From the NCBI RefSeq assembly GCF_023734135.1, contig NZ_AP025730.1:4402001-4466000 (forward strand): a DNA stretch of 64,000 nt, written 5' to 3'. Under the pieces are notes generated by a model that saw only the letters and a program-made list of their open reading frames with translations, ran no database searches and was not told where the DNA came from. Shown one piece after another: positions 18,479 through 27,900 of this stretch (positions are counted from its first letter, which is position 1; every line of letters begins with the position of its first letter). A program made the position numbers and the translations under genes. Source of the DNA: Sphaerotilus microaerophilus (GTDB taxonomy: Bacteria; Pseudomonadota; Gammaproteobacteria; Burkholderiales; Burkholderiaceae_C).

Positions 18479-18883
18479 TCACTGACCCTTGATGGCGTTG
18501 AGCATCGTGCTCACACTGCCGTTCAGGAATCTCAGCGTGGCTTCGTACTTCACGGCGTTGTCGGCAAAGTTCGCGCGCTCGCGGTCCATGTCGACGGTGT
18601 TGCGATCCAGGTTGGTCTGGCTGGCCGAGGCGTAGAGCAGCCCGGTTTCGCTGGCGGCCCCGGTCTTGGGTGTCAGGTGGCCGGCATGCGTCGCGGCCAT
18701 GGACTGGGGCAACGCCTGCGTGCCGGTGGCCTGCCGCAGCGCGGTGGCGAAATCCATGTCGCGCGCCACGTAGCCTGGCGTGTCCGCGTTGGCGATGTTG
18801 CTGGCCAGCAGGCGCTGCCGCTCGGCACGCAGCACCAGCGCTTCGGACTGGAAGGCGAGCGGGTCGGAAAGACGGTCGAGCAT
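18479..18883 (-). CDS. flgB: Flagellar proximal rod protein FlgB
   Basis: 134 residues, first gene of the minus-strand flg operon. The rod motif is LLASNIANADTPGYVARDMD, and the C-terminal helix ends SVSTMLNAIKGQ. It is divergent from flgA, with 191 bp between the two starts (18884-19074). That gap must hold the promoters for both directions, but I could not read a convincing sigma-54 or sigma-28 site in it. Confidence 0.95.
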   Translation of the reverse strand: MLDRLSDPLAFQSEALVLRAERQRLLASNIANADTPGYVARDMDFATALRQATGTQALPQSMAATHAGHLTPKTGAASETGLLYASASQTNLDRNTVDMDRERANFADNAVKYEATLRFLNGSVSTMLNAIKGQ

Positions 18884-19074
18884 GGGGGCAATCCGTGGCG
18901 GGGCGGGCGAGGCAGAAGAGGTCGGCGCCCGGCCAGCAGGCCCGGTGGGCGGCCGGACCCCGGCTTGCTGTCATTCTTGGACGGCTCGCCCCCGAACATG
19001 AGCGTGAAAAGGACCCTTCCAGCCACCCATCTCCGCTCTTGCCCGGGCGCAGCCGCGCCCTAGAGTCCTGGCCC

Positions 19075-19860
19075 ATGGTCACCCCGTCCCTGCCTTCGCC
19101 CGCGCGCAGCCAAAGCCGCGCCGCCGCGTGGGCGGCGTGCCTGGCCGGGGCCAGCCTCGCGCTGGGCTCCGGCGGCCACGTGCTGGCAGCCAACGCCGGA
19201 GGCGTGGGGACCGGAGCCGCCACCGAGGCGGCGGACTCAGCCGTCGCCTCGATCGCCCAGGCCCTGGCATTGACGCAGCAGAGCGTGCGCGTACCCGCTG
19301 GCGCGCGCGTCGAGGTGATCCCCGGGGCGCTCGACCCCCGTCTGAAGCTGGCGCCCTGCGCCCGTATCGAGCCGCAGATTCCCCCCGGTGCACGCGCCTG
19401 GGGCCGCACCCGCGTGGCCCTGCGCTGCGTGAGCGGACCAGTGCGCTGGCAGGTCTACCTGCCGCTGACGGTACAGGTCTGGGCCCGCGCTGCGGTCCTG
19501 GCCACGGCACAGCCCGCGGGCAGCACGCTCACGGCCGCCGACCTGCAACTCGCCGAGGTGGACCTGGCCGCGGCACTGGCCCCAGCCTTCACCGCGCCGG
19601 GCGACCTGGTCGGCCGCACGCTGGCCGTCGCCCTGCCGGCGGGCGCCACCGTGCGCGCCGACCTGCTGCGCCAGCGCCAGTGGTTCCAGGCCGGCGAGAC
19701 CGTCACCGTCGTCGCGCAGGGGCAGGGCTACGCCGTGTCTGGCGAGGCCCAGGCGTTGGGCAATGGCGTCGAAGGCCAGAGCGTGCGCCTGCGCACCGAC
19801 AGCGGCCGCATCATCACCGCGATGCCGGTGGGCACGCGCCGCGTGGAGCTGCCGCTGTGA
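19075..19860 (+). CDS. flgA: Flagellar P-ring chaperone FlgA
   Basis: 261 residues from the ATG at 19075. An N-terminal hydrophobic segment (AAAWAACLAGASLALGSGGH) looks like a Sec signal peptide. The C-terminal half carries a SAF-type domain (ATAQPAGSTLTAADLQLAEV, then GDLVGRTLAVALPAGATVRA) and ends with the FlgA block GQSVRLRTDSGRIITAMPVG. It is a periplasmic chaperone for FlgI. The frame is open far upstream, but that part overlaps flgB and lacks family similarity. Confidence 0.93.
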   Translation: MVTPSLPSPARSQSRAAAWAACLAGASLALGSGGHVLAANAGGVGTGAATEAADSAVASIAQALALTQQSVRVPAGARVEVIPGALDPRLKLAPCARIEPQIPPGARAWGRTRVALRCVSGPVRWQVYLPLTVQVWARAAVLATAQPAGSTLTAADLQLAEVDLAAALAPAFTAPGDLVGRTLAVALPAGATVRADLLRQRQWFQAGETVTVVAQGQGYAVSGEAQALGNGVEGQSVRLRTDSGRIITAMPVGTRRVELPL

Positions 19861-19906
19861 AGCCGCTTCACCCCGCCGTACCCCCCCGAATTCGGGAATG
19901 GCGCCC

Positions 19907-19933
19907 TCAAGTCCGCCGAAGGGACTCCGAAAA
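19907..19933 (+). promoter_or_regulatory. Candidate FliA (sigma-28) promoter for flgM-flgN
   Basis: TCAAGTCC, then 11 bp, then TCCGAAAA. The enteric FliA consensus is TAAAGTTT, N11, GCCGATAA, so spacing is exact and most positions agree. It lies 171 bp upstream of flgM, a gene often read from a FliA promoter in late flagellar control. Confidence 0.45.
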
Positions 19934-20103
19934 GTGGGTGGACAGTGTTCTGGCAATCCGACCCGCACAGAACCGAAGCGGTTGCACGGCCGCCGACGGT
20001 GCCCCGGCACCCTCGATGCAGGACCGTGCCGCACAATCGGCGCTGTCAGACCTCGCTTGCAAGAACTCAGATCTGGACCGGTATCGGCGCCAAGGAGTAC
20101 GTG

Positions 20104-20430
20104 ATGAAAATCGGCAACACGGCAGTTTCCCCCAACGTCGCACCCGTGGGCCAGCCCGCCACGCGCGGCGCTGCCGACGGTGCACGCACCAGCAACACCT
20201 CGTCCGCTGGCAACGCCAGCGGCACTGGCGAGGCCAGCGCCACCGTGAGCCTGTCTGGAGCAGCCAAGGCGCTGCTCGATGGTGCCGACGGCACCTTCGA
20301 CGCCAACAAGGTCGAGCAGGTGCGCCAGTCGATCGCCGACGGCAGCTACAAGGTGAACGCCGAAACCATCGCCGACAAGCTGCTCGCCAATGCCCAGGAA
20401 GTGCTGGGCAAGTCCGGCAGCGCTCGTTGA
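20104..20430 (+). CDS. flgM: Anti-sigma-28 factor FlgM
   Basis: 108 residues. The start ATG at 20104 is set by AAGGAG at 20092-20097, six bases upstream; the GTG directly before it is less well placed. The N-terminal half is Ser/Thr/Gly-rich and likely disordered. The C-terminal half has the FlgM helices (SGAAKALLDG, then NKVEQVRQSIADGSYKVNAE and TIADKLLANAQEVLG). It binds FliA until hook completion, when it is exported. Standard position after flgA and before flgN. Confidence 0.92.
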   Translation: MKIGNTAVSPNVAPVGQPATRGAADGARTSNTSSAGNASGTGEASATVSLSGAAKALLDGADGTFDANKVEQVRQSIADGSYKVNAETIADKLLANAQEVLGKSGSAR

Positions 20431-20550
20431 GCCAGGGCGGCGTTGCCCTTGCGGGTGCGTTGCCCGATCTCGTTTGCCTGACCTTTCGCGCCCGGGCTAC
20501 AAGCCAGGTGCGCGGCGTCAGCCTTGCCCGCTTCTGACCGAGCCCCCGCC

Positions 20551-20961
20551 ATGAACGCACCGTTGCCGAACACAGATCCGACCGAACGGGGGCTCCCCGC
20601 CCAGGGCCACGACCCGGTGCTCGAAGGCCTGTTGCAGGCGGTGGAAACCGAGCTCGGGGACCTCGGCGAGGCGCTGCGCCGGCGCGACATCGGCGGCATC
20701 GAGTCGCACGCCCAGGCGCTGCACCGAGCCCTGGAGCGCGCGGTGGACAGCTTTACCCGCGCAGCCCGGGCGGGCGGTGGGGTCCCCCCGGCGTTGCGCT
20801 CGCGGCTGGTGACTGCCGGAGGCCAGGTGGCTGCACAGCGCGAGTCACTGGCTCGCGCCACGGTGGCCCTGGATCGCGCGATGGACGTCCTGATGCCCGG
20901 CGGCAGCCCGGCGGTCTACGGCGCCACTGGTGCGCGCAGCCTGAGTGCCTACCAGAACTGA
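20551..20961 (+). CDS. flgN: Flagellar export chaperone FlgN-like
   Basis: 136 residues from the ATG at 20551. It is largely helical (VLEGLLQAVETELGDLGEAL and ALHRALERAVDSFTRAARAG), as expected of FlgN, a cytoplasmic chaperone for FlgK and FlgL. Sequence conservation is low in this family, so the name leans on position directly after flgM and on length. A TTG start nine codons upstream is possible but less likely. Confidence 0.75.
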   Translation: MNAPLPNTDPTERGLPAQGHDPVLEGLLQAVETELGDLGEALRRRDIGGIESHAQALHRALERAVDSFTRAARAGGGVPPALRSRLVTAGGQVAAQRESLARATVALDRAMDVLMPGGSPAVYGATGARSLSAYQN

Positions 20962-21068
20962 GCAGCAGCCCGGCTCAGGCAGCATCCACTGGTGAAGGGC
21001 CCGCGATCGGGGCTCGACACCGGGTCCGGATGACGCAACACGGCTGCGCAGGATGACTGCGCGGCACC

Positions 21069-21100
21069 AACAACAACGGCCCTCACGGGCCGTTGTTGTT
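21069..21100 (+). terminator. Strong intrinsic terminator after flgN
   Basis: A perfect 14-bp stem (21069-21082 with 21087-21100, arms AACAACAACGGCCC and its complement) with a TCAC loop. The T-rich end of the arm and the following TT act as the U-tract. It closes the flgA-flgM-flgN unit and may also serve the minus-strand gene at 21190. Confidence 0.85.
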
Positions 21101-21189
21101 TTCTGCGCCTTTTGGCACCTTCAGCACTTGGCGGCCGCCATGCAGCCGGATTGCGATCAACAACCTGCCATCGGGCGAGGCGGGGCAGG

Positions 21190-21567
21190 TCAGTCGTCGC
21201 GCCGCGAAATGCCGACCATCACCGCGGCACGCACGATGTCCTGCACCAGCGCATCATCGACCGGCTGGCTGTAGCGCTGCTTCATGTGGCGGATGCCCTT
21301 GCCCACGCCCTCCAGCTCGGGGAACTCCGCACCCAGCATCGCGCCGTTGAATACCTGCAGGTGCGCATGCGCCTTGTGCGTGACGATGGCGAGCAGGTTG
21401 CGCCCCTCGCTCACGAAAGTGAGGTTGCCCCACTTCACGGTCTGCTCCAGCTGCGGCGCCGCCGCAAGCACCGCCTGCTGCAGCGCGCGCGCCGTCGCCA
21501 CCTGGTTGGGCGCGAGCGTGTCGAAATAGGTGGCCACGAGGGCACTGGGGCGAACGAGATGACGCAT
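21190..21567 (-). CDS. DUF1801 (YdhG-like) domain protein
   Basis: 125 residues from the ATG at 21567. The pattern (YFDTLAPNQVATARALQQAV, then KWGNLTFVSEGRNLLAIVTH and HLQVFNGAMLGAEFPELEGV) matches the small DUF1801/YdhG fold of unknown function. No catalytic residues are evident. It is soluble and stands alone, with about 260 bp of featureless DNA upstream. Confidence 0.7.
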   Translation of the reverse strand: MRHLVRPSALVATYFDTLAPNQVATARALQQAVLAAAPQLEQTVKWGNLTFVSEGRNLLAIVTHKAHAHLQVFNGAMLGAEFPELEGVGKGIRHMKQRYSQPVDDALVQDIVRAAVMVGISRRDD

Positions 21568-21825
21568 GAAACTTCTTCCGTCTCGCACTGGGCGACGGGC
21601 GCTGCCCGATGATGGGCCGCGCGGCCGACCGATCGGGCCGGCGCGATGCGAGCACACAGGCGACCACCGCGTCAGATACCGGACCCAACGGGACCGGCAT
21701 GCAGGCGATTGGTGCAGCCCGTCATGTGCTCCAGACCGTGCAAGGCGTGAACAATGACACGGTCATGCTAACAAACTCTGCCATCCCCCTGCCGCGCAAC
21801 AGCGCCGGCCGGAGGGTATCCAGCG

Positions 21826-22188
21826 TCAGTGCAGTGCCGTCGAATCGCCGTAGTGGCGGCCGAGTTGCAGCGACAGTTGCCGCAGCTGCCACGAGCTGCT
21901 GCCATGGCCCAGTGCGATGCGCTCGCGTGCGTACGCACGGTCCTGGCCCATGCGCAGCAGTTGCACCGGCCAGCCTTCCGCGGCCATCAGGCGCTGGAAG
22001 CGCTCCAGCACGGCGCGCTCCAGACGCGGTGCAGCCGGCCCGGCGGACCGGCCGTCCTCCACCGCCCGCCGGGCGTCCTGCGCCTGCTGCCAGGCCGACA
22101 TCAGCGGCGCAAAGGCCGAGACGCAGCGGAATTCGGTGGGCAGTTCGTCGGGGAGGTGTTCGGTCACCTCGGGTCGTGGGAGCAGCAT
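21826..22188 (-). CDS. Hypothetical protein
   Basis: 120 residues from the ATG at 22188, preceded by GAGGTGG as a possible ribosome-binding site; a GTG two codons upstream is an alternative. It is mostly alpha-helical and Arg/Gln/Leu-rich (LERAVLERFQRLMAAEGWPV, ending ARERIALGHGSSSWQLRQLS), with no membrane segment or known motif. I do not recognise the family. Codon use is like its neighbours, which supports a real gene. Confidence 0.5.
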   Translation of the reverse strand: MLLPRPEVTEHLPDELPTEFRCVSAFAPLMSAWQQAQDARRAVEDGRSAGPAAPRLERAVLERFQRLMAAEGWPVQLLRMGQDRAYARERIALGHGSSSWQLRQLSLQLGRHYGDSTALH

Positions 22189-22361
22189 GGCCACCTCGGT
22201 TCAGTTGGACTGATCGTCAATGACACCGAGCGTAGCCGCACCCCCCGCGAACGAAGGGTTGATAAGGGCAACCGGCCGGGCCCACTCCCGGCTCAAGCCG
22301 CGCGCAAATCTGCCGTTTCGGGCTGACCTGCGCGCAGCGCCGCCCCGTTCACCCGAAGGGT

Positions 22362-22931
22362 TCAGGTCTTCGGCAGGGTCACGCCGACCTGACCCTGGTA
22401 TTTGCCGCCACGGTCCTTGTAGCTGGTCTCGCAGACCTCGTCGCTCTCGAAGAACAGCACCTGGGCGCAGCCCTCGCCAGCGTAGATCTTGGCCGGCAGC
22501 GGCGTGGTGTTGCTGAACTCCAGCGTCACGTAGCCCTCCCATTCCGGCTCGAAGGGCGTCACGTTGACGATGATCCCGCAGCGCGCGTAGGTGCTCTTGC
22601 CCAGGCAGACCGTCAGTACGCTGCGCGGGATCCGGAAGTACTCCACCGTGCGGGCCAGCGCGAAGCTGTTGGGCGGGATGATGCAGACATCGCCCTTGAA
22701 GTCCACGAAGCTTTTCTCGTCGAAGTTCTTCGGATCCACCACCGTCGAGTGCACGTTGGTGAAGATCTTGAACTCGTCGGCGCAGCGGATGTCGTAGCCA
22801 TAGCTGCTGGTGCCATAGCTGACGATCTTGTGGCCGTCGCTCGCGTAGCGAACCTGGCCGGGCTCGAAGGGCTCGATCATCTGGTGCTGCTCGGCCATGC
22901 GGCGGATCCACTTGTCGCTCTTGATGCTCAT
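22362..22931 (-). CDS. dcd: dCTP deaminase
   Basis: 189 residues, the usual Dcd length. It converts dCTP to dUTP in pyrimidine deoxynucleotide synthesis. Clear family blocks: [66 protein letters not shown] (the active-site Ser-x-x-Arg and Glu region) and the C-terminal [25 protein letters not shown] upstream is a plausible ribosome-binding site. Soluble homotrimer in the family. Confidence 0.97.
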   Translation of the reverse strand: MSIKSDKWIRRMAEQHQMIEPFEPGQVRYASDGHKIVSYGTSSYGYDIRCADEFKIFTNVHSTVVDPKNFDEKSFVDFKGDVCIIPPNSFALARTVEYFRIPRSVLTVCLGKSTYARCGIIVNVTPFEPEWEGYVTLEFSNTTPLPAKIYAGEGCAQVLFFESDEVCETSYKDRGGKYQGQVGVTLPKT

Positions 22932-23203
22932 GCGCTTTCTTTCCAGGGCACCCCGCCCGGCCCGTCGCACCTGCGAAGGCCCGCCTGTGGGGCCCCGGCA
23001 TTCTAGGTTCGTGCCGCGCGCGCCACGCTGGCGGCCGCCGTCGAGCCCGCGGCAGGCACAAATCCCCCGCTTTTGCACGGTCTCACCCGCCGGACACTGG
23101 CATTGCGCCGCTGTTCGTGGTCCAGTCCACACTGCAGGGGTGTATGCGGTTGCGTATTGACGGCCCCACCGCCTGCCACGCCGCCAGCTTCCGGAGTTCC
23201 GCC

Positions 23204-23761
23204 ATGGCACGTTTGCGCTCCTGTCTGCGCCCTGCCGCCGACCTGCTCGCCCAGTACGCCGAGTACCACCGCGACCAGCGCAACATCGCGACCCACCAAG
23301 TGGGCATCCCGCTGATCGTTTTCGCCCTTGGCGTGTTGCTGGCACGACCCACGCTGGCGCTGGATGCGGGCCTGCCCTGGGCGCTGACGCCCGCTTGGTG
23401 CGTCTGGGTGGTCGTGAGCCTCTGGTACCTGACCCGGGGCGAGCCGCTGCTGGGGTTCACCGTCAGCGCCGGCATCGCCGCACTGATCGCCCTCGGGCAG
23501 CCGCTTGCAGCCGCCTCGCTGGGCACCTGGCTCGGCCTCGGGCTGGGTTGCTTCACGCTCGGCTGGCTGATCCAGTTCGTCGGCCACTACTATGAAGGCC
23601 GTCGGCCGGCCTTTGTCGACGACCTGATCGGCCTGCTCGTCGGGCCGATGTTCGTCACCGCCGAGGCGCTCTTCGCGCTGGGCTGGAAGCCCGGCCTCCA
23701 GGCTGCCATCGAGCGCCGTGCCGGCCCGGTGGTGCTGCACGACCTTGCTGCGCGCGCCTGA
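23204..23761 (+). CDS. DUF962/Mpo1-like membrane protein
   Basis: 185 residues from the ATG at 23204, with CCGGAG just upstream. The family start is seen in [20 protein letters not shown] followed by [16 protein letters not shown]. Four to five hydrophobic segments follow, and His-containing motifs ([30 protein letters not shown]) match the metal-binding His pattern of the Mpo1/YGL010w family, in which yeast Mpo1 oxidises 2-hydroxy fatty acids. The bacterial substrate is unknown. Divergent from dcd across 272 bp, in which I see no clear site. Confidence 0.8.
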   Translation: MARLRSCLRPAADLLAQYAEYHRDQRNIATHQVGIPLIVFALGVLLARPTLALDAGLPWALTPAWCVWVVVSLWYLTRGEPLLGFTVSAGIAALIALGQPLAAASLGTWLGLGLGCFTLGWLIQFVGHYYEGRRPAFVDDLIGLLVGPMFVTAEALFALGWKPGLQAAIERRAGPVVLHDLAARA

Positions 23762-23783
23762 CGGTCCTTACGCAGCGGCCAAC

Positions 23784-24389
23784 TCACCCGTCGCCGGGCT
23801 GCAGGCCCTGCAACTCCTGCAGGGTGTTGGCGTTGACAAAGGCGCCGGCATCGTCGAACAGCACCTCCACGCTGCGCTGGCCATCGGTCCAGCGGTCGAT
23901 GCGGCGCTGCCCGCCCTGGATGAAGCGCACCAGGCTGTCTAGCACGCCGGTGTGCATCAGGCAGAAGACCGGCTGGCGCTGGCGCTGGCCGGCCTCGTCC
24001 AGCGTCACGGCCATCGCGATGTCGCCCTGCGCCTCGGCCAGGCCCCGCGCCAGGCGCTCCACCAGGTCCGCAGGGAAGCGCGGGCTGTCGCAGGGCACGG
24101 TGACCAGGTAGGGCGTCTCGCAGTGCTCCAGCCCGGCGAGGAAGCCGGCCAGCGGCCCCGGATAGTCCGCCAGGGCATCCGGCCAGACAGGTGCGCCCAG
24201 GCTCTCGTAGGCGCCCAGGTTGCGGTTCGCATTGAGCATCACCGCGCCCACCTGGGGCGACAGGCGCAGCAGCGCGTGCAGCGCCAGCGGCATGCCCTGG
24301 TGGTTCTGCAGCCCCTTGTCGACCCCGCCCATGCGGCTGCCTCGGCCGCCGGCCAGCACGAGGCCGGTGATGTCGTCCCGGGAGATCAT
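23784..24389 (-). CDS. mobA: Molybdenum cofactor guanylyltransferase MobA
   Basis: 201 residues. It attaches GMP to molybdopterin to make the MGD cofactor used by formate dehydrogenase. The nucleotide-binding N-terminus [20 protein letters not shown] is diagnostic, and [15 protein letters not shown] and [15 protein letters not shown] are further MobA blocks. The start is at 24389. It is the last gene of the minus-strand accessory arm of the formate dehydrogenase island, 34 bp after the TorD-like gene. Confidence 0.95.
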   Translation of the reverse strand: MISRDDITGLVLAGGRGSRMGGVDKGLQNHQGMPLALHALLRLSPQVGAVMLNANRNLGAYESLGAPVWPDALADYPGPLAGFLAGLEHCETPYLVTVPCDSPRFPADLVERLARGLAEAQGDIAMAVTLDEAGQRQRQPVFCLMHTGVLDSLVRFIQGGQRRIDRWTDGQRSVEVLFDDAGAFVNANTLQELQGLQPGDG

Positions 24390-24423
24390 CGCAAGCGTCC
24401 TTCCACGTTCCTTGATCGGCTGC

Positions 24424-25074
24424 TCACTCGGCCAGGTCAAAGGCCTGGGTCTCCACCTGCACGAAGGCGTTGGTGAAGTCCGCCAGCGCGCGGTAGACCC
24501 GGGCCCCCGGGTGCGCGGCCACCGCCTCGCACAGTGCGCCGGCCCAGGGCTGCAGGTGTGCACGGAAGAAACGCGCCTGCCCGCCAAGGTGGCAGTGCGC
24601 CGCATCGTCACCCGCGATCAGCCAGCGCATCACCTCCAGGACGAAGGCGATGTGGTCCTCCGTCTCACCGCTGTCCGCCGCGCGGGCCAGGCCCAGCTCG
24701 GCCAGGGCGGCACGCAGTTGCGCCAGCGGCAGCTCGTTGAGGTGGCCGGCGAGGTGGTAGGAGGCGTAGAGGAACACCTCGGGCCGGCCGACACCGCCGA
24801 ACAGCGCCTCGTACTCTGCAGCGATCTGTGCCGGCGGGGTCTGCCGCAGCAGCCCGACCAGCGCCTGCCAGGGCGTCTCCAGCCAGGCGCCGGCCTGCGG
24901 CGCCTCGGTCACCGCCACCTGCAGTGCGGCCAGCAAGGCCTCGTCCGGCGGCGCCTGCCAGAGGCGGGCGAGCAGCCCGTACAGCTCGGCGCGGGCCAGC
25001 TCGTCGCCATCGTCGACATGGTCGGCGGCGCGCTGGCCGGGGGGTTGGAAGGTCAGGGGGCGAGGGTCGGTCAT
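24424..25074 (-). CDS. TorD-family molybdoenzyme maturation chaperone
   Basis: 216 residues, all-helical. Family features include [20 protein letters not shown] near the N-terminus, the [20 protein letters not shown] motif and [13 protein letters not shown] helices. Such chaperones bind the Tat signal of their molybdoenzyme and assist cofactor insertion, so the likely client is the formate dehydrogenase alpha subunit at 30571. Context on both sides (polyferredoxin and mobA) fits. Confidence 0.88.
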   Translation of the reverse strand: MTDPRPLTFQPPGQRAADHVDDGDELARAELYGLLARLWQAPPDEALLAALQVAVTEAPQAGAWLETPWQALVGLLRQTPPAQIAAEYEALFGGVGRPEVFLYASYHLAGHLNELPLAQLRAALAELGLARAADSGETEDHIAFVLEVMRWLIAGDDAAHCHLGGQARFFRAHLQPWAGALCEAVAAHPGARVYRALADFTNAFVQVETQAFDLAE

Positions 25075-25129
25075 CGCGGCAAGGCGCTGGCGCTCGGATG
25101 GATCGGGGGACAGAAGGCTGCAGCCGGGG

Positions 25130-27364
25130 TCACAGGTCGGTGATGCGCACTTCCCGGGTCCGGCTGGCCATGTCGATCACCCGGCAGTCGCTGCACATCT
25201 TCAGCCGTTCGGCCGCGGCGCCCTGGAAGGCAGGATGATGGCCGATGCGCGCCATCACTGCCTGCAGCGCCTGCAGCGTGCCGAAGGGCTTGCCGCAGCG
25301 CACGCACTGGGCCGGCTCGGCCTCGTGCAGCACCCGGGCGGTCTTGCGCGCGCGCGCGCCATCGGCCAGCCACAGGCGCGGTTCGAGCTGCAGGGCGTCC
25401 TCCGGGCAGGTCTTGACGCACAGGCCGCACTGCACGCAGTTCTTCTCGGTGAAGCGCAGTTGCGGGCGCTCCGGGTTGTCGGCCAGCGCCTGCGACGGGC
25501 AGGCACCGACGCAACTCAGGCAGAGCGTGCAGCGCTGCCGGTCCAGTCGCAGCGTGCCCAGCGGCGCACCGGCTGCCGGCAGGGCGATGGCCTCTGGCAG
25601 TCCGGCCGGGACCACCGGCACCTGGGCGATCAGGTGCTCCAGCGCCAGCTCCAGCGAGGCGCGCTTGTCCGCCTGCGCCACCACCGCCGTCGGCGCAGCG
25701 ACACCCTGCGCAGAGGGCGCCTGCAGCGCGGCGTCCAGCGCCGCCAGGTCCCGCGCATCGCGGGCCTCGATCAGCCGGAAGTGCTCGCCGGCATACCCCA
25801 GCCCTGACACCACCGCCTGGGCGATGGCCATCTGCTCGCCCAGGGCCTGGCGGTACTGTGGCGCCTCCTCGCCGGTGAGCAGCACCCAGACCTGGGAGGC
25901 CCCGTGCGCCAACGCCATCAGCCAGACCTCCAGCCCGGTGCTGGCGGTGTGCCACAGCGCCACCGGCAGCACCCGCGCCGGCACGCCGTGCACCGAGGCG
26001 TCCAGGCGGGCGGCCCGGCCCAGTTCGTCGATCAGCCGTGTACCGCCTTCCTGGCTGTGCAGCAGCAGCGCGGCATCGCGCCCTCCGGCCGCGCGGTAGG
26101 CCGAGAGCATCGCCTGCCAGCGCCGGCCCTGCTCCGCGGCGCTGGGGGCCCGGAAGCTGAGCGCGCCGGTCGGGCAGACGGTGGTGCAGGCGCCGCACCC
26201 GGCACACAGGTGCGGCTCGACCATGATGCGCCCGCCCAACGCTGGCGGCAGGCCCGCAGAGCCAGGGCCGCGCGCGCGCGCCGCGCCGGCGCCCTGGGTC
26301 TGCCCCTTGGCCGAAGGCTCGCTGCGGATCGCCCGGGTGGAGCAGACCTCCACACAGGCGTCGCAACCGATCTGCTCATTGCGGCTGTGGGCACACAGGC
26401 GCTGCTCGTAGTACACGAAGCGCGGCTTGTCGAACTCGCCCACCCAGTCGCGCAGCTGCAGCAGCGCCATCGCGCGGCGCAGCGGGTCCGCGCCGGCATG
26501 CAGGTAGCCCTGCGGCGGCTGGTGCATCGTGAAGGCCGGGCTGGCACGCAGGTCCAGCACCAAGTCGAAGCGCTGCGAGCTGATCAGCGGCGCGCGGTCG
26601 AAGTCGATCGCCCCGGCGCTGTCGCAGGCCGCCACGCAGGCGCGGTGGCCGCGGCAGGCCGCCAGGTCGACCTGCCAGGCCAGGTTGATCGCCCCCTCCG
26701 GGCAGGCGCGGACGCAGGCGTTGCAGCGCGTGCACAGGTCCAGGTCGATCGGGTTGCGGCTTTCCCACTCGGCCTCGAAGGCGCCGAGCCACCCCGACAG
26801 GCGGCGCAGCGTGCCGGCGTGCACCGGGAAGTCGTGCGATTGCGTCAGCCCGCCACCACCGGCCGCATCGACCAGCAGCGTCACCTCCAGCGTGCCGGCG
26901 AGCTGCCGCGCCGCCACCTCGGCCGCCTCGGCCGGGCCGATCACCAGGCAGCGGCCCTCGCTGCGGTAGCTCACCGCCGGTACCGGCTCCGGCTCGGGGC
27001 GCTGCGCCGCGGCGATCAGCGCCGCCAGCTTTGGCCCTGCCTGTGCCGCGTCGCGCGACCAGCCGGCCGTCTCGCGCAGGTTGACGAAGTGGATCGGCCG
27101 CTCCTGCAGCCCCGGCGCCCCGGCGGTCTGCGCCGCCAGCTCGGTGAACAGGCGCTGCTCCTGGGTGCAGCCCACCAGCAGCGGCTCGCCGCCTTGCGCC
27201 GCGCGCTGGAAGGCGCCGGCCTCGCGCCGGCACAGCAGGTGGTGCGCGGCCTCCAGGCCGTCAGCCGATGCGCCCGGCGTCGCCGCCAGGGCCTGGCGCA
27301 CCTGGCCCAGCAGGGCCGGCGTCAACGGCATCGATCGATTGCAGTCGCAGATCAGGGTCTTCAT
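25130..27364 (-). CDS. Polyferredoxin-like 4Fe-4S protein of the formate dehydrogenase cluster
   Basis: 744 residues. It begins MKTLICDCNRSMPL, typical of this family. Several 4Fe-4S motifs are visible: CTRCNACVRACPEGAIN, CDACVEVCS, CAGCGACTTVCPTGALS, CTLCLSCVGACPSQAL and CVQCGLCVKTCPEDALQ, plus two C-terminal CxxC pairs (CVRCGKPF and CSDC). No membrane segment or signal is seen, so it is cytoplasmic. The role in this cluster is not established; electron transfer or enzyme maturation are possible. The start overlaps the end of the DUF3306 gene by 104 bp in a different frame. Confidence 0.85.
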   Translation of the reverse strand: MKTLICDCNRSMPLTPALLGQVRQALAATPGASADGLEAAHHLLCRREAGAFQRAAQGGEPLLVGCTQEQRLFTELAAQTAGAPGLQERPIHFVNLRETAGWSRDAAQAGPKLAALIAAAQRPEPEPVPAVSYRSEGRCLVIGPAEAAEVAARQLAGTLEVTLLVDAAGGGGLTQSHDFPVHAGTLRRLSGWLGAFEAEWESRNPIDLDLCTRCNACVRACPEGAINLAWQVDLAACRGHRACVAACDSAGAIDFDRAPLISSQRFDLVLDLRASPAFTMHQPPQGYLHAGADPLRRAMALLQLRDWVGEFDKPRFVYYEQRLCAHSRNEQIGCDACVEVCSTRAIRSEPSAKGQTQGAGAARARGPGSAGLPPALGGRIMVEPHLCAGCGACTTVCPTGALSFRAPSAAEQGRRWQAMLSAYRAAGGRDAALLLHSQEGGTRLIDELGRAARLDASVHGVPARVLPVALWHTASTGLEVWLMALAHGASQVWVLLTGEEAPQYRQALGEQMAIAQAVVSGLGYAGEHFRLIEARDARDLAALDAALQAPSAQGVAAPTAVVAQADKRASLELALEHLIAQVPVVPAGLPEAIALPAAGAPLGTLRLDRQRCTLCLSCVGACPSQALADNPERPQLRFTEKNCVQCGLCVKTCPEDALQLEPRLWLADGARARKTARVLHEAEPAQCVRCGKPFGTLQALQAVMARIGHHPAFQGAAAERLKMCSDCRVIDMASRTREVRITDL

Positions 27365-27893
27365 CGGGGCGATCAGGGCAGTCGTGGCAAGGGGGCAGGC
27401 CGGCCGCGGGCAGCGGCGCGGCCGGGGGTTCGGGGGCCGCGGCGCCGGCAGACGGCTGCGCTGGTTCCTGCGGCGCCGGTGCCGGTTCCGGCGGCGGCGC
27501 CAGGAAGCGGAAGGAGGGGGAGTCGAGCATCGACTGCAGCATCTCGGGTGGCAGCGGGTCCGGGCGGCCGAAGTCCTCGATGTAGACGTCCAGCCCGTCC
27601 ATCACATTGAAATGCGGGTCGGCGAAGAGCTTCTTCAGCGCCGCGTTCTTCACCTGGCGGGCCACGCCGGGGGCGACGAAGCGGGCCACCTCGGCCCCGG
27701 TCTCCAGCGCCGCCACGTCGTCGAGCGTCGGCGCGGGCGCGGTCGGCTCGATCCCCTGCGGCGGCGCGACCACCGGCACGGCCACCGCGCCGGACGCGGG
27801 CACCGGCGCCGGCGGCTCGACCAGCGCCTCGCCCTGCCGGGCCGCCACCTTGCGGCGTGACCAGCGCGAGAAGAAGCCGTCCGCTTCACCCAT
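27261..27893 (-). CDS. DUF3306 protein
   Basis: 210 residues. The conserved core is FFSRWSRRKVAARQGEA at the N-terminus, and VKNAALKKLFADPHFNVMDG with LDVYIEDFGRPDPLPPEML in the middle. A Pro/Ala-rich tail contains a CHDC motif. DUF3306 proteins occur beside DUF3305 and formate dehydrogenase genes; their function is unknown. The last 104 bp overlap the start of the polyferredoxin gene. Confidence 0.82.
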   Translation of the reverse strand: MGEADGFFSRWSRRKVAARQGEALVEPPAPVPASGAVAVPVVAPPQGIEPTAPAPTLDDVAALETGAEVARFVAPGVARQVKNAALKKLFADPHFNVMDGLDVYIEDFGRPDPLPPEMLQSMLDSPSFRFLAPPPEPAPAPQEPAQPSAGAAAPEPPAAPLPAAGLPPCHDCPDRPDEDPDLRLQSIDAVDAGPAGPGAPGPGGDAGRIG

Positions 27894-27900
27894 CTGCGCC

